Shown here: positions 17,182 to 26,354 of the stretch, piece after piece
Layout: each line of letters begins with the position of its first letter
Position numbering within the stretch: position 1 is the stretch's first letter
Assembly (NCBI RefSeq): GCF_001648555.1
Contig: NZ_LQXM01000002.1
Coordinates: 62,001 to 126,000, forward strand
Source of the DNA: Rossellomorea aquimaris TF-12
GTDB lineage: Bacteria; Bacillota; Bacilli; Bacillales; Bacillaceae_B
Length of the DNA stretch: 64,000 nucleotides
Reading direction: 5' to 3'
Program-made: the position numbers and the translations under genes
The notes under the pieces: model-generated
Seen by the model: only the letters and a program-made list of their open reading frames with translations
Database searches by the model: none
Told to the model about the DNA's origin: nothing

Positions 17182-18489
17182 ATGCATCTTCATGGATCAA
17201 CAAAAATTAATGCTACAGGACATTTAACTATAGGTGGGGTAGATACTGTAGAACTTGCAGAACAGTATGGTACCCCACTTTATGTATATGATATTTCGTT
17301 AATAAGAGAGCGAGCTAAAGGGTTTAAAGAAACCTTTGAAACTCTTGGTGTAAAGGCGGAAGTTGCCTATGCAAGTAAAGCATTCTCAAGTATTGCTATA
17401 TTTGAATTGATGAAGGAAGAAGGTCTCTCTCTTGATGTAGTTTCTGGAGGAGAGTTGTATACAGCCCTTAAAGCGAATTTCCCTCCAGAGAGAATACATT
17501 TTAATGGTAATAATAAATCCATTGAAGAATTAAACATGGCCGTTGAAAACAAAATTGGCTGTATTGTGGTAGATAATTTTTATGAATTGGATCTTATTAA
17601 AGAAATTTCTCAACGGATAAATCAGCCTACTAAAGTTTTGCTAAGAGTTACTCCTGGAATTGAAGCTCATACACATGATTATATATTAACTGGCCAGGAA
17701 GATTCCAAATTCGGTTTTGATTTAGGTAACGGCCAAGCTGAAAAAGCGATGAAGATGGCAATGGAAGCAGAAACAATCGACTTATTAGGGTTGCATTGTC
17801 ATATTGGCTCTCAAATTTTTGAAACTACGGGCTTTATTTTAGCTTCTAAAAAAATCATGGAGAAGATTGCTGATTGGAAAGCGCGCTATCAATTCATCCC
17901 GAAAGTAATTAACTTAGGAGGAGGATTTGGGATTCGCTATACAAAAGAGGATGACCCCATTCCACCTTCTCAATATGTAGAAGAAATGATTTCGGCAGTG
18001 AAAGAGGAAGCGCTGAGACTTCATTTGGAAATGCCTGAAATTTGGATTGAGCCTGGACGTTCCCTTGTAGGGGATGCTGGAACAAGCCTTTATAAACTAG
18101 GTTCACGAAAAGAAGTGCCAAATATTAGAAAATATTTAGCTATCGATGGTGGAATGAGCGATAACATCAGACCAGCACTTTATAATGCAAAATATGAAGC
18201 AGTCCTTGCCAATAAAGCAAATGACAATCCTGAAGAGACTGTTTCAATTGCAGGTAAATGCTGTGAATCCGGGGACATGTTGATTTGGGACCTTCCTCTT
18301 CCCCAGTCTGTGGCCGGTGATATTCTAGCTGTTTTTTGTACAGGTGCCTATGGTTATTCTATGGCGAATAATTACAATCGAATTCGTAGACCAGCCGTGA
18401 TTTTTGTGGAGGATGGCGAATCCAGACTCGCTGTAAGAAGAGAAACATATGAAGACATTATCGCTCTGGATGTACCTCTAATGAAATAA
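17182..18489 (+). CDS. lysA: Diaminopimelate decarboxylase
   Basis: A 435-residue PLP-dependent decarboxylase of the alanine-racemase fold. The PLP Lys is in VAYASKAFSS, LDVVSGGELYTA and HIHFNGNNKS-like RIHFNGNNKS follow, HCHIGSQI and GGGFGIRY bind PLP phosphate, and CCESGDMLI holds the active-site Cys from the partner subunit. It makes L-lysine from meso-diaminopimelate. An open frame reaches back to 17062, but the family opening MHLHGSTKINATGHL supports ATG 17182, preceded by TGAGGG. Placement after spoVAF is as in B. subtilis. Confidence 0.96.
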   Translation: MHLHGSTKINATGHLTIGGVDTVELAEQYGTPLYVYDISLIRERAKGFKETFETLGVKAEVAYASKAFSSIAIFELMKEEGLSLDVVSGGELYTALKANFPPERIHFNGNNKSIEELNMAVENKIGCIVVDNFYELDLIKEISQRINQPTKVLLRVTPGIEAHTHDYILTGQEDSKFGFDLGNGQAEKAMKMAMEAETIDLLGLHCHIGSQIFETTGFILASKKIMEKIADWKARYQFIPKVINLGGGFGIRYTKEDDPIPPSQYVEEMISAVKEEALRLHLEMPEIWIEPGRSLVGDAGTSLYKLGSRKEVPNIRKYLAIDGGMSDNIRPALYNAKYEAVLANKANDNPEETVSIAGKCCESGDMLIWDLPLPQSVAGDILAVFCTGAYGYSMANNYNRIRRPAVIFVEDGESRLAVRRETYEDIIALDVPLMK

Positions 18490-18497
18490 TCTAAAGT

Positions 18498-18528
18498 GGC
18501 CAGACGAGTTTATTCGTCTGGCCCTCTT
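18498..18528 (+). terminator. Terminator after lysA
   Basis: GGCCAGACGA pairs with TCGTCTGGCC around a short loop. The T-run is interrupted (CTCTTTC), so the terminator may be weaker than others here. Confidence 0.6.
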
Positions 18529-18627
18529 TCACGGCTTTTTATATTTCATACTTTAATAAATTTATATTTTACTATACAATAACAATGACTATTAAAGGTG
18601 AATATAGTGTAAGTAAAGGAGCTCGTA

Positions 18628-18720
18628 ATGAAGATTAGCAATGTAAAACTATTCTTGTTTTTATTAGTATTCGGTCTGCTTTGGGGAATAATTTACTGGC
18701 TCTTCCTAGCAGGGAACTGA
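18628..18720 (+). CDS. Small membrane peptide, 30 residues
   Basis: ATG 18628 is placed seven bases after TAAAGGAG, an excellent ribosome binding site. The peptide has a charged start (MKISNVK), one membrane segment LFLFLLVFGLLWGIIYWLFL, and a short tail AGN. I do not recognise the family. The strong initiation signal and clean hydrophobic helix argue for a real gene in an otherwise gene-free 440-base gap. A role as a small membrane regulator or spore membrane peptide is only a guess. It is too short for usual gene callers. Confidence 0.55.
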   Translation: MKISNVKLFLFLLVFGLLWGIIYWLFLAGN

Positions 18721-18921
18721 TCCCTTAAGTTGATTAATAATAGTAAATTTAGTAAGATAGATAAACGTTCTGAATGATCGACAGCTACAACCAAATCGTA
18801 CACATCTTATTTGTGGTAATTGATTGTTAAAGGCCGACAATAGATACAAGTGCCTTAAATTGAAATAAAATTTCTAGTTTTTGTCTATAATGTTGGTAAA
18901 AGGTTTAGGCATAAAACGTAA

Positions 18922-19287
<366 letters not shown>

Positions 19288-19296
19288 AAGTGATGC

Positions 19297-19357
19297 AAAA
19301 AGGAGACTAGCCCATCTTGCTCAAACAGTAGATTTGAGATGGTTTAGTCTCCTTTTC
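19297..19357. terminator. Bidirectional terminator, ribT / ypuF
   Basis: An outer stem of AAAAGGAGACTA with its complement encloses a second stem (CCATCTT against GAGATGG). A and T tracts flank both sides. It overlaps the 3' end of convergent ypuF. Confidence 0.82.
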
Positions 19358-19865
19358 TTTTTCGTAATGCATTCTTACGTTCCAAAATAACCGGAGTTCG
19401 GTCCCGAAGAGAATGCCTGTGAATGAGTTGTTTGTTGGATAAATCACTGGGAGAGCACCATGTGAACCCTTTTTGTGAGCATAGTGATTGAGCTTGATTT
19501 AACAGTGATGAATCTGTGATGGGTAGGTTAAGGCTTACATAGGGCTTATTAGATGCAAGACGTTCCTTAAGGTCACCAAGCAAATCTTGAAGTTTGGCTC
19601 CATCTAATCCTAACTGCTCTAGTTCACTCACATTATTATTGATGTTCTTTAATGCTTTATCGAGAGTTCTCGACGCCCCCGGTAAATTGTTTCTTCGGTA
19701 GTGATAAAGACTTACAGCAATCTGTATCAATCCTACCCAATGAGATGCGCGGTTTTTTGGATCAACTTCCTTCCAATATTCTTCTAGTACTTCATGGCAT
19801 TCAAAGTAATCACGGCTTCCATGAAAGTAGATTAAATAAAGTAAATAAGGTTGTGGGTAATTCAT
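19344..19865 (-). CDS. ypuF: DUF309 protein YpuF
   Basis: A 173-residue protein with the DUF309 motif FHGSRDYFECHEVLEEYW near residue 13, which puts His, Glu and Cys-His in helices that could hold a metal. The second half (about 110-173) is basic and variable. The function is unknown. ATG 19865 follows AGGAGGTTA. B. subtilis ypuF also lies between the rib operon and scpA but on the scpA strand; here it is transcribed away from scpA and towards ribT. Confidence 0.85.
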   Translation of the reverse strand: MNYPQPYLLYLIYFHGSRDYFECHEVLEEYWKEVDPKNRASHWVGLIQIAVSLYHYRRNNLPGASRTLDKALKNINNNVSELEQLGLDGAKLQDLLGDLKERLASNKPYVSLNLPITDSSLLNQAQSLCSQKGFTWCSPSDLSNKQLIHRHSLRDRTPVILERKNALRKRKGD

Positions 19866-20031
19866 CCTTAACCTCCTTTGCTATTAAAGTGTAGCATATT
19901 CTATACACACCCCAAAACAGTTAGTCTGTTGACCATCTAATACAAAAAATGTATTGGAGATTAGAGTGTCAATCTACTATACTATTAAGTAGCTACTCGA
20001 GGATGACTGCAATTAGAAATTTGGTGATAAA

Positions 20032-20793
20032 GTGGAATACAATGTTAAAATAGACGCTTTCGAAGGTCCTCTCGATCTTCTTCTGCATCTAATAAATTCG
20101 TTAGAGATTGATATATATGATATTCCGATGGCTCAAATTACTGAGCAATATTTATTATATGTACATACGATGAAGGATTTGCAATTAGACGTTGCAAGTG
20201 AATATTTGGTAATGGCTGCAACCCTTTTAGCAATTAAAAGTAAAATGCTTCTTCCAAAACACGATGAAGCTCTCTTAGATGATGATATTGAATTTGAAGA
20301 CGATCCCCGAGATGAACTAGTAGAAAGACTGATTGAATACCGTAAATTTAAAGAGGCTGCCAATGAATTAAAGCAACGTGAAGAGGAAAGAGGACAATTT
20401 TATACAAAGGCTCCTAGTGACCTGTCTGAGTATACTGAAGAAGTAGATACAAAAAGTAATGAAATCCAAGTCTCCCTATACGATATGCTAGGTGCCTTTC
20501 ATAAATTACTTAGACGTAAAAAACTCCAAAAGCCTGTTCAAACCAGAATAACAAGACAAGAAATATCCATCGAGACAAGAATGCAAGATATTCTCAATAC
20601 TCTACACAAAATAGAGGGACGGACCTCATTTACAACTCTTTTTCAAGCAGAAAATAAGGAACATCTGGTTGTCACCTTTTTAGCTGTTTTAGAATTGATG
20701 AAGAGGAAGCAATTAATTGTAAGTCAAGAAACAAATTTCACAGAAATTTTCGTTGAATCATCGAAGGAGGTAGGGCTTGTTGAACATCATTAA
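20032..20793 (+). CDS. scpA: Segregation and condensation protein ScpA
   Basis: A 253-residue kleisin. The N-terminal [19 protein letters not shown] binds the SMC neck and the C-terminal winged helix (about 180-245, [27 protein letters not shown]) binds the SMC cap; the acidic, charged linker lies between. With ScpB and SMC it forms the condensin that compacts and segregates the chromosome. GTG 20032 follows GGTGAT. Its end overlaps scpB by 17 bases. Confidence 0.96.
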   Translation: MEYNVKIDAFEGPLDLLLHLINSLEIDIYDIPMAQITEQYLLYVHTMKDLQLDVASEYLVMAATLLAIKSKMLLPKHDEALLDDDIEFEDDPRDELVERLIEYRKFKEAANELKQREEERGQFYTKAPSDLSEYTEEVDTKSNEIQVSLYDMLGAFHKLLRRKKLQKPVQTRITRQEISIETRMQDILNTLHKIEGRTSFTTLFQAENKEHLVVTFLAVLELMKRKQLIVSQETNFTEIFVESSKEVGLVEHH

Positions 20794-21373
20794 TTGGAAA
20801 GGGATACTAGAAAGTTTACTTTTTGCAGCAGGAGATGAAGGCCTTTCATTAAAACAAGTCTGCTCAGTCCTTGAAATTGAAGAAAGTAAAGCACTAGAAA
20901 TTCTTGAAGAACTGAAGCAAGACTATGAAAGAATAGAAGAAAGAGGCATATACATGATTGAACTAGCTGGAACGTATCAGCTAGTGACAAAAAAATGTAA
21001 TGCTGATTATTTAAAAAAGCTAGTAGAGTCACCTAATGTCAGCTCCTTATCTCAAGCGGCGTTAGAAACTTTAGCGATTATTGCCTATAAACAGCCCATA
21101 ACGAGAATGGAAATTGAGCAAATTAGAGGGGTGAAAACAGAGCGCCCTATCCAGACTCTCATGGCAAAAGGCTTAGTTAAAGAAGTTGGAAGGGCTGAAG
21201 GAACCGGGCGTGCCTATCTGTTCGGAACAACAAAAGAATTCTTAGACTACTTTGGTTTAAATAATGTCGATGAACTTCCTCCTCTTCCAGAAAATATTCA
21301 AGATGAATTTATGCAGGACGAAGCAGATCTGTTTTTTGAAAAATTTCAAGAAACAATAGAGGCGAAGGAATAA
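20777..21373 (+). CDS. scpB: Segregation and condensation protein ScpB
   Basis: A 198-residue protein with two winged-helix domains. The second contains [20 protein letters not shown] and [23 protein letters not shown], the ScpB hallmarks, followed by [24 protein letters not shown]. As a dimer it binds the ScpA linker in the SMC complex. The start is one of two adjacent TTG codons (20777, 20780) after AAGGAGG; spacing slightly favours 20780. Translation is coupled to scpA. Confidence 0.95.
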   Translation: MLNIINWKGILESLLFAAGDEGLSLKQVCSVLEIEESKALEILEELKQDYERIEERGIYMIELAGTYQLVTKKCNADYLKKLVESPNVSSLSQAALETLAIIAYKQPITRMEIEQIRGVKTERPIQTLMAKGLVKEVGRAEGTGRAYLFGTTKEFLDYFGLNNVDELPPLPENIQDEFMQDEADLFFEKFQETIEAKE

Positions 21374-21405
21374 AATAGTGTAATATTAGTAAATATAGGT
21401 AAATA

Positions 21406-21437
21406 GGCAGGGGCTACTTCTTATTCCCTGCCTCACT
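21406..21437 (+). terminator. Possible terminator after scpB
   Basis: GGCAGGG pairs with CCCTGCC around a 13-base loop. There is no real T-run, so termination may be partial. Confidence 0.4.
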
Positions 21438-21505
21438 TATGAGTGGTTATTTCAGAAAATTCAATTAATCAAGCGCTGGGTAGGATTAGAGATGGAGGGG
21501 ACTAA

Positions 21506-22000
21506 ATGTGCAATCTTCTAATTAAATCTCAAGTTCAAGAAGTTCAAATTTTTCTCGAGGAAGAGGTAGATAGAATTGAAGGATATTTGAATGCAACGAC
21601 TATTACAAGTCTATTATTAGAAAAACAGGGAGATCGCGCCTATTTTGAAGGGTTGCTTTCAAATTTAAGGAGACTACTTGTTTTTTGTGAGGAAGGACTT
21701 GATAAGTGTATCATTGTGTTACAAAGCGAGCCTTTCATGAAAAATCTAGCAGAGAAAACGCTCTATAAAATCTATCATCAATGCATAGAAGAGTTTTTTT
21801 CACCTCGTTACGACTTGTGGTTTGAAGATAGTAGAGCTGCATACTTAGAGTCCAATTCCATTCGATTCCGTCAAGAGCCCCCAAAAAGCTTTGCTCACCT
21901 AATAAATCAAGTAGAGATAGAGTTTCGTAGTATGCGTGAAGAACTGGAATACTACGAAACAGATTACAAAAGAAAAACGCTTCTTTCTAAAGGGTCATAA
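21506..22000 (+). CDS. ypuI: YpuI-like DUF3907 protein
   Basis: A 164-residue soluble protein. LLSNLRRLLVFCEEGLDKC, LQSEPFMKNLAEKTLYKIYHQCIEEFFSPRYD and REELEYYETDYK match the DUF3907 (YpuI) family of bacilli. It is alpha-helical and of unknown function. ATG 21506 follows GGAGGGG. Position between scpB and dacB is conserved with B. subtilis. A good terminator follows. Confidence 0.85.
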   Translation: MCNLLIKSQVQEVQIFLEEEVDRIEGYLNATTITSLLLEKQGDRAYFEGLLSNLRRLLVFCEEGLDKCIIVLQSEPFMKNLAEKTLYKIYHQCIEEFFSPRYDLWFEDSRAAYLESNSIRFRQEPPKSFAHLINQVEIEFRSMREELEYYETDYKRKTLLSKGS

Positions 22001-22010
22001 ATTAATAAAA

Positions 22011-22049
22011 CAACACTGAAAAGAAACTCTTTTTCAGTGTTGTTTTTTT
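22011..22049 (+). terminator. Terminator after ypuI
   Basis: CAACACTGAAAA and its complement form a 12-bp stem with a short loop and a T7 run. Confidence 0.92.
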
Positions 22050-22131
22050 GTACATGCATCTTAGAGGACATTGTGGATACTGTTCCAATCAACAGTTCAG
22101 TTGATCTCAGTAATAATAGAGCCAAGGTTAC

Positions 22132-22309
22132 GTTTTATATAAGGCTCTTTTCGTAAACTTTGTTTTTTTAAAAAAAAGGAAAGAAGTGGTTGATTGCAGC
22201 GAGAGGTTCTCGCTTTCCCCCTCAGCATCTTGCGAATACTGGTTGACAGAGCCATTAAGAGACTCATGTTATAAACAACAACCTTTGCAAAAAGAACCTA
22301 TATAAAAGT
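22132..22309 (+). mobile_element. MITE-like element upstream of dacB
   Basis: About 178 bases bounded by imperfect terminal inverted repeats: TTTTATATAAGGCTCTTTTC at the left and, read in reverse complement, TTTTATATAGGTTCTTTTTG at the right, continuing inwards as AAACTTTG / AAAGGTTG. There is no coding region. The right half is closely related to the element at 49552 (shared GTTGACAGAGCC, ATGTTATAA and ACAACA). The interior differs, holding GCGAGAGGTTCTCGC. The TG-T-TATAAA near 22270 could act as an outward -10 towards dacB. Confidence 0.65.
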
Positions 22310-22332
22310 ATGGAATGTTTTCCTTTTCAATC

Positions 22333-22358
22333 ATAATACACCTTGTCCTGCATACACT
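22333..22358 (+). promoter_or_regulatory. Sigma-E promoter of dacB
   Basis: CATACACT at 22351-22358 is a perfect sigma-E -10 (CATACAMT), with ATAATA twelve bases upstream as a -35. It lies about 40 bases before dacB, which is a sigma-E gene in B. subtilis. Confidence 0.65.
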
Positions 22359-22398
22359 TGTACAAATACTTATCGAAGAATTAAAGGAGTAGATGGCT

Positions 22399-23556
22399 GT
22401 GAATTCAAAGAGAAGGAAATTTTACATATATTATTTACTTGTGTTCACTTTGTTATTCGGTGTGGTATCAAAAGAAGTTCAAGCATCCCCTTCAGTTAGT
22501 TCAGAGCGAGCTATTCTAATGGATCAAGAAACGGGGAGAGTTCTATTTGAAAAAGACGCACATACCAAAAGCAGAATAGCGAGCATCACAAAAATAATGA
22601 CAGCCATCCTTGCGATTGAGTCAGGAAAGATGGAGGAAGAAGTAACTATATCGAATAATGCAGCAGGGACTGAAGGGTCATCTCTATTTCTTAAGGCAGG
22701 AGAAAAAGTAAAATTAGAGGATTTAGTATATGGACTTATGCTACGTTCCGGGAATGATTCAGCTGTTGCTATTGCCGAATATGTAGGTGGAAGTCTTGAG
22801 GGTTTTTCTTATCTAATGAATAAAAAAGCAAGTGAAATTGGGATGAAGAATTCTCACTTTTCAAATCCTCATGGCTTGGACGACCATGAAGATCATTATT
22901 CAACGGCTTATGATATGGCTATATTGACAAGGTATTCTATGGAGAATGAATTATTTCAAAAGATATCTGGAACAAAGGTTCATACCTCTCCTAACCCGGA
23001 AGAGAAATGGGATCGAAAATGGAAAAACAAAAACAGATTGTTAACGGAGCTCTACAAACATAGTACGGGTGGAAAAACAGGGTATACAAAATTGGCGAAA
23101 AGAACTCTTGTTTCAACAGCTTCAAAGGATGGAGAGCATTTAATTGCTGTAACACTAAACGGTCCTGATGATTGGAATGATCATATCGGAATGTTTGAAT
23201 ATGGATTTAAACAATATGATTATAAAATTGTATTGGAAGAAGGGACAATTGATAAAATAAAAAACAGCATTTATAAAGATCATGCGTACCTCAAAAGGGA
23301 AGCAGTATTAATGTTAAAGGATGATGAAGTTGAAAACGTGAAGGTAGAATATAAAATGTTAAAACCGAAAAAAAAATGGTTGAAAAATGAGCACGTTCCA
23401 GAAGTGGTAGGGAATGCTGTAATCTATTTAGATGGTGAAAAAATAGAGACATTGCCAATCTTCTTTAAAGTAGAGAAGGAAGAAGAGGAACCAAGCTGGT
23501 GGGAATTCTGGGCCTATTCATTTCAATCTATCTTAGGGGTAGAGGGGAATGGTTAA
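22399..23556 (+). CDS. dacB: Spore cortex D-Ala-D-Ala carboxypeptidase DacB
   Basis: A 385-residue low-molecular-weight PBP (PBP5*). A signal peptide ends near VQASPS. The active-site motifs are S62-ITK, S117-GN and KTG at 226-228. It limits cross-linking in spore cortex from the mother cell side. GTG 22399 lies nine bases after AGGAG and is preferred to ATG 22393, which would be too close. The 3' end overlaps spmA by eight bases, forming dacB-spmA-spmB as in B. subtilis. It is paralogous to dacF in this window. Confidence 0.94.
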   Translation: MNSKRRKFYIYYLLVFTLLFGVVSKEVQASPSVSSERAILMDQETGRVLFEKDAHTKSRIASITKIMTAILAIESGKMEEEVTISNNAAGTEGSSLFLKAGEKVKLEDLVYGLMLRSGNDSAVAIAEYVGGSLEGFSYLMNKKASEIGMKNSHFSNPHGLDDHEDHYSTAYDMAILTRYSMENELFQKISGTKVHTSPNPEEKWDRKWKNKNRLLTELYKHSTGGKTGYTKLAKRTLVSTASKDGEHLIAVTLNGPDDWNDHIGMFEYGFKQYDYKIVLEEGTIDKIKNSIYKDHAYLKREAVLMLKDDEVENVKVEYKMLKPKKKWLKNEHVPEVVGNAVIYLDGEKIETLPIFFKVEKEEEEPSWWEFWAYSFQSILGVEGNG

Positions 23557-24142
23557 TCTAATCTGGGTAGGAATGACCTTAATTGGATTACTATTTGCCA
23601 TCGTCAATGGAAGAATGGAGGAAATCAACGAGGCGATATTCAACTCAGCAAATGAAGCTGTAACACTTTGCATAGGATTAGTCAGTGTACTGGTGTTTTG
23701 GTTAGGTATTATGAGGATAGCCCAAGAGGCTGGATTATTAGATAAACTTGCCAAGTTATTTAGGCCATTTGTAAAACGGTTATTTCCTGAAGTGCCTAAT
23801 GACCACCCTGCCATGGGGTATATTTTATCAAATATGATGGCGAATATGTTCGGACTTGGAAATGCCGCTACCCCTTTAGGAATAAAAGCAATGGAACAAT
23901 TAAAAGAGTTGAACGGGGGAAAAGATTCAGCGAGTCGTTCGATGATTACCTTTTTAGCTATTAATACATCCAGCCTGACGATTATTCCAACGACAGTCAT
24001 AGCGATTCGAATGAAATATGATTCTGCTTCTCCCACTGAAATCGTGGGACCAACTCTAATTGCCACATTATTATCAACGATCGGTGCAATTATCATAGAT
24101 AGATATTTTCATTATAGGCGTTCTCGACGAGAGGTGAAGTAG
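23549..24142 (+). CDS. spmA: Spore maturation protein A
   Basis: A 197-residue protein with about four membrane segments and the nucleoside-transporter-like gate fold. NMMANMFGLGNAATPLGIKA near residue 95 is the SpmA signature, followed by LAINTSSLTIIPTTVIAIR. Together with SpmB it is needed for full dehydration of the spore core. The start ATG 23549 lies inside the dacB end after GAGGGGAA, and spmB begins at the base after its stop. Confidence 0.95.
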   Translation: MVNLIWVGMTLIGLLFAIVNGRMEEINEAIFNSANEAVTLCIGLVSVLVFWLGIMRIAQEAGLLDKLAKLFRPFVKRLFPEVPNDHPAMGYILSNMMANMFGLGNAATPLGIKAMEQLKELNGGKDSASRSMITFLAINTSSLTIIPTTVIAIRMKYDSASPTEIVGPTLIATLLSTIGAIIIDRYFHYRRSRREVK

Positions 24143-24673
24143 ATGCAGTGGATTTCAACTATTTCTTTATGGTTAATCCCAATAATGATTGGATTTATAT
24201 TAGTCTATGGAACGTTTAAAAAGGTTCCTACTTACGAGGTGTTTGTAGAAGGTGGAAAAGAAGGGATTAAAATCGCTGTCTCCATTATCCCTTTTCTAAT
24301 CGGGATGCTTGTAGCAATCACTGTCTTTCGAGAATCCGGTGCCTTAGAATTTTTTGTGAATCTTATTAGACCAGGATTGATCGCATTGGGTATTCCGCCT
24401 GAAATCGTTCCCTTGGCTATTATCCGACCTATTTCAGGTACTGCTGCATTAGGGATGATGAGTGATATTGTCGCTGCCTATGGACCGGATTCTTTTATTG
24501 GGAGGCTCGCATCTACTCTCCAAGGAAGTACAGATACAACTTTGTATGTTTTAACAGTTTACTTCGGAGCAGTAGGAATTCGCAAAATGGGGGATGCCTT
24601 GAAAGTAGGGTTATTAGCGGACCTTGTAGGAATTGCGGCAGCAATCATGATTGTGACAATTATGTTCTCCTAA
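24143..24673 (+). CDS. spmB: Spore maturation protein B
   Basis: A 176-residue membrane protein with about four hydrophobic segments. EGIKIAVSIIPFLIGMLVAI, then AIIRPISGTAALGMMSDIV and the final GSTDTTLYVLTVYFGAVGI identify SpmB. It acts with SpmA in spore core dehydration. ATG 24143 directly follows the spmA stop, with GAGAGGTGA as ribosome site. Confidence 0.95.
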   Translation: MQWISTISLWLIPIMIGFILVYGTFKKVPTYEVFVEGGKEGIKIAVSIIPFLIGMLVAITVFRESGALEFFVNLIRPGLIALGIPPEIVPLAIIRPISGTAALGMMSDIVAAYGPDSFIGRLASTLQGSTDTTLYVLTVYFGAVGIRKMGDALKVGLLADLVGIAAAIMIVTIMFS

Positions 24674-24681
24674 CTTCATTT

Positions 24682-24725
24682 GGCATAAAGAAAACGGCTA
24701 TAATAGGCTGTTTTTTCTTTATGCC
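24682..24725 (+). terminator. Terminator after spmB
   Basis: A long imperfect hairpin: GGCATAAAGAAAACGGCT pairs with AGGCTGTTTTTTCTTTATGCC. The T-rich 3' arm serves as the T-tract. Confidence 0.65.
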
Positions 24726-24797
24726 TTTCTATTTTGTCTGGATTATGTAATAATTCATGAAGACAAATGTATTGAAACTTAAATGAGGTGAAAGACC

Positions 24798-25529
24798 GTG
24801 GAACGTTTACAAAAAGTAATTGCTCATAGTGGCGTAGCTTCTAGACGTAAGGCAGAGCAATTAATAATAGAAGGTAAAGTAAAAGTAAATGGAAAAGTTA
24901 TAAAGGAATTAGGAACAAAGGTTTCGAATTCAGATAAAATTGAAGTAACAGGTGTTCAAATTGAACGAGAAAACAAAGTGTATTACATGCTATACAAACC
25001 AAGAGGTGTCATTTCGGCTGTATCTGATGATAAAAACCGTCCTGTTGTAACAGAATTCTTTCCGGAAATCCAAGAGCGAATTTATCCTGTAGGACGCTTA
25101 GATTATGACACGTCAGGTATTCTAATTCTAACAAACGACGGTGAATTTGCTAACTTGCTTATGCACCCTAGTAATGAAATAGAGAAAACCTACGTAGCTA
25201 GGTTAAAGGGAATTCCTTCAAAATTTAAGATTAGAGAACTTGAAAAAGGGATCAAATTAGAGGATGGGATGACCGCTCCTGCTAAAGTTAAAATGTTAAG
25301 TATGGATAAAAAACAAGAAAAAGCGATTGTTGAAATAAGCATTCATGAAGGAAGAAACCGCCAAGTGCGTAGAATGTTTGAAGCGATTGGACATCCTGTA
25401 CAGAAGCTGAAAAGAGAAAGATTTGCTTTCTTGACCTTACATGGATTAAATGCAGGAGAAGGAAGAGAATTAACTCCCCATGAAGTGAAACAACTTCGTG
25501 CCCTTGCAGAAACCGGTAACTTGAAATAA
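24798..25529 (+). CDS. rluB: 23S rRNA pseudouridine(2605) synthase RluB
   Basis: A 243-residue pseudouridine synthase of the RsuA/RluB family. An S4 domain (RLQKVIAHSGVASRRKAEQL) begins at residue 3. The catalytic Asp is in GRLDYDTSGILILTNDG near residue 105, and EGRNRQVRRMFEAIGHPV follows. It modifies U2605-type uridine in helix 93 of 23S rRNA. GTG 24798 follows GAGGTGA. It lies between spmB and resA, as in B. subtilis (ypuL). Confidence 0.94.
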   Translation: MERLQKVIAHSGVASRRKAEQLIIEGKVKVNGKVIKELGTKVSNSDKIEVTGVQIERENKVYYMLYKPRGVISAVSDDKNRPVVTEFFPEIQERIYPVGRLDYDTSGILILTNDGEFANLLMHPSNEIEKTYVARLKGIPSKFKIRELEKGIKLEDGMTAPAKVKMLSMDKKQEKAIVEISIHEGRNRQVRRMFEAIGHPVQKLKRERFAFLTLHGLNAGEGRELTPHEVKQLRALAETGNLK

Positions 25530-25591
25530 AACTTAATAGCTAAAGTGTCACACATCCTTCATATAATTTACACTATCTCTAAAGTGATAAA

Positions 25592-25600
25592 TGGTATAAT
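25592..25600 (+). promoter_or_regulatory. Extended -10 promoter for the res operon
   Basis: TGGTATAAT is a perfect extended -10. No clear -35 is seen. The start point would leave a leader of about 180 bases before resA, with an imperfect stem (AGGGACTGAT against ATCAGGCCCT) in its centre. Confidence 0.5.
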
Positions 25601-25786
25601 GGGAATGGAATTTTACCCCGAAAAGATGAATGGGATATTTCCTTTCTTATCATGCAGGTATGGACATAAAATACTGCAGGGACTGATCTTCTAAGAAATA
25701 TCTTATGAAATCAGGCCCTTTGCTCATGTTAAGAGAGGATTTTTCCCATCTTTCTAGATCGATTTTTATTTGGGAGGCATAATGAA

Positions 25787-26317
25787 ATGGATAAGAAGAA
25801 ACGCAGATTGCTTATTCGTACGATTATTTTAATTGTACTTACTTCTGCGGTTGCATATACGTTATATGCTAACTTTACGAAGGATGAACGAGGAAAATTA
25901 AAGGTAGGAGACCAGGCACCTGATTTTGTTTTACAGGACATGGAAGGAAATGAGCATAAGTTGTCAGATTATAAAGGACAAGGTGTGTTCTTAAATTTCT
26001 GGGGGACCTGGTGCAAACCTTGTGAAAAAGAAATGCCTTATATGAATAATCAATATAAAAAATATAAGAATCAAGGTGTCCAGGTTTTAGCAATCAATGT
26101 TGGGGAATCGAATTTCCTCATTAACCGTTTTGTTTCTAAGCATAACTTAACGTTTCCCATATTAGTTGATAAAGAAGATCAAGTCCAACACGCATATGGA
26201 ATTGATCCTTTACCGACGACTCTTTTAATTAACCCCGAAGGTGAAATAGAAAAAATCATTACTGGTACTATGACTGAAAATGATATAAAAGAAGACATGG
26301 AAAGCATCAAACCTTAA
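25787..26317 (+). CDS. resA: Thiol-disulfide oxidoreductase ResA
   Basis: A 176-residue membrane-anchored thioredoxin-like protein. One N-terminal segment (IILIVLTSAVAYTLYANF) anchors an extracytoplasmic TlpA-type domain. The active site is WGTWCKPCE with C76 and C79; B. subtilis has CEPC, so the second position differs. It reduces the haem-binding cysteines of apocytochrome c. ATG 25787 follows GGGAGG. It heads resABC. Confidence 0.95.
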   Translation: MDKKKRRLLIRTIILIVLTSAVAYTLYANFTKDERGKLKVGDQAPDFVLQDMEGNEHKLSDYKGQGVFLNFWGTWCKPCEKEMPYMNNQYKKYKNQGVQVLAINVGESNFLINRFVSKHNLTFPILVDKEDQVQHAYGIDPLPTTLLINPEGEIEKIITGTMTENDIKEDMESIKP

Positions 26318-26354
26318 ATGAGCGTTCGCTTAACCTGACATAAGGAGTTTTAGC

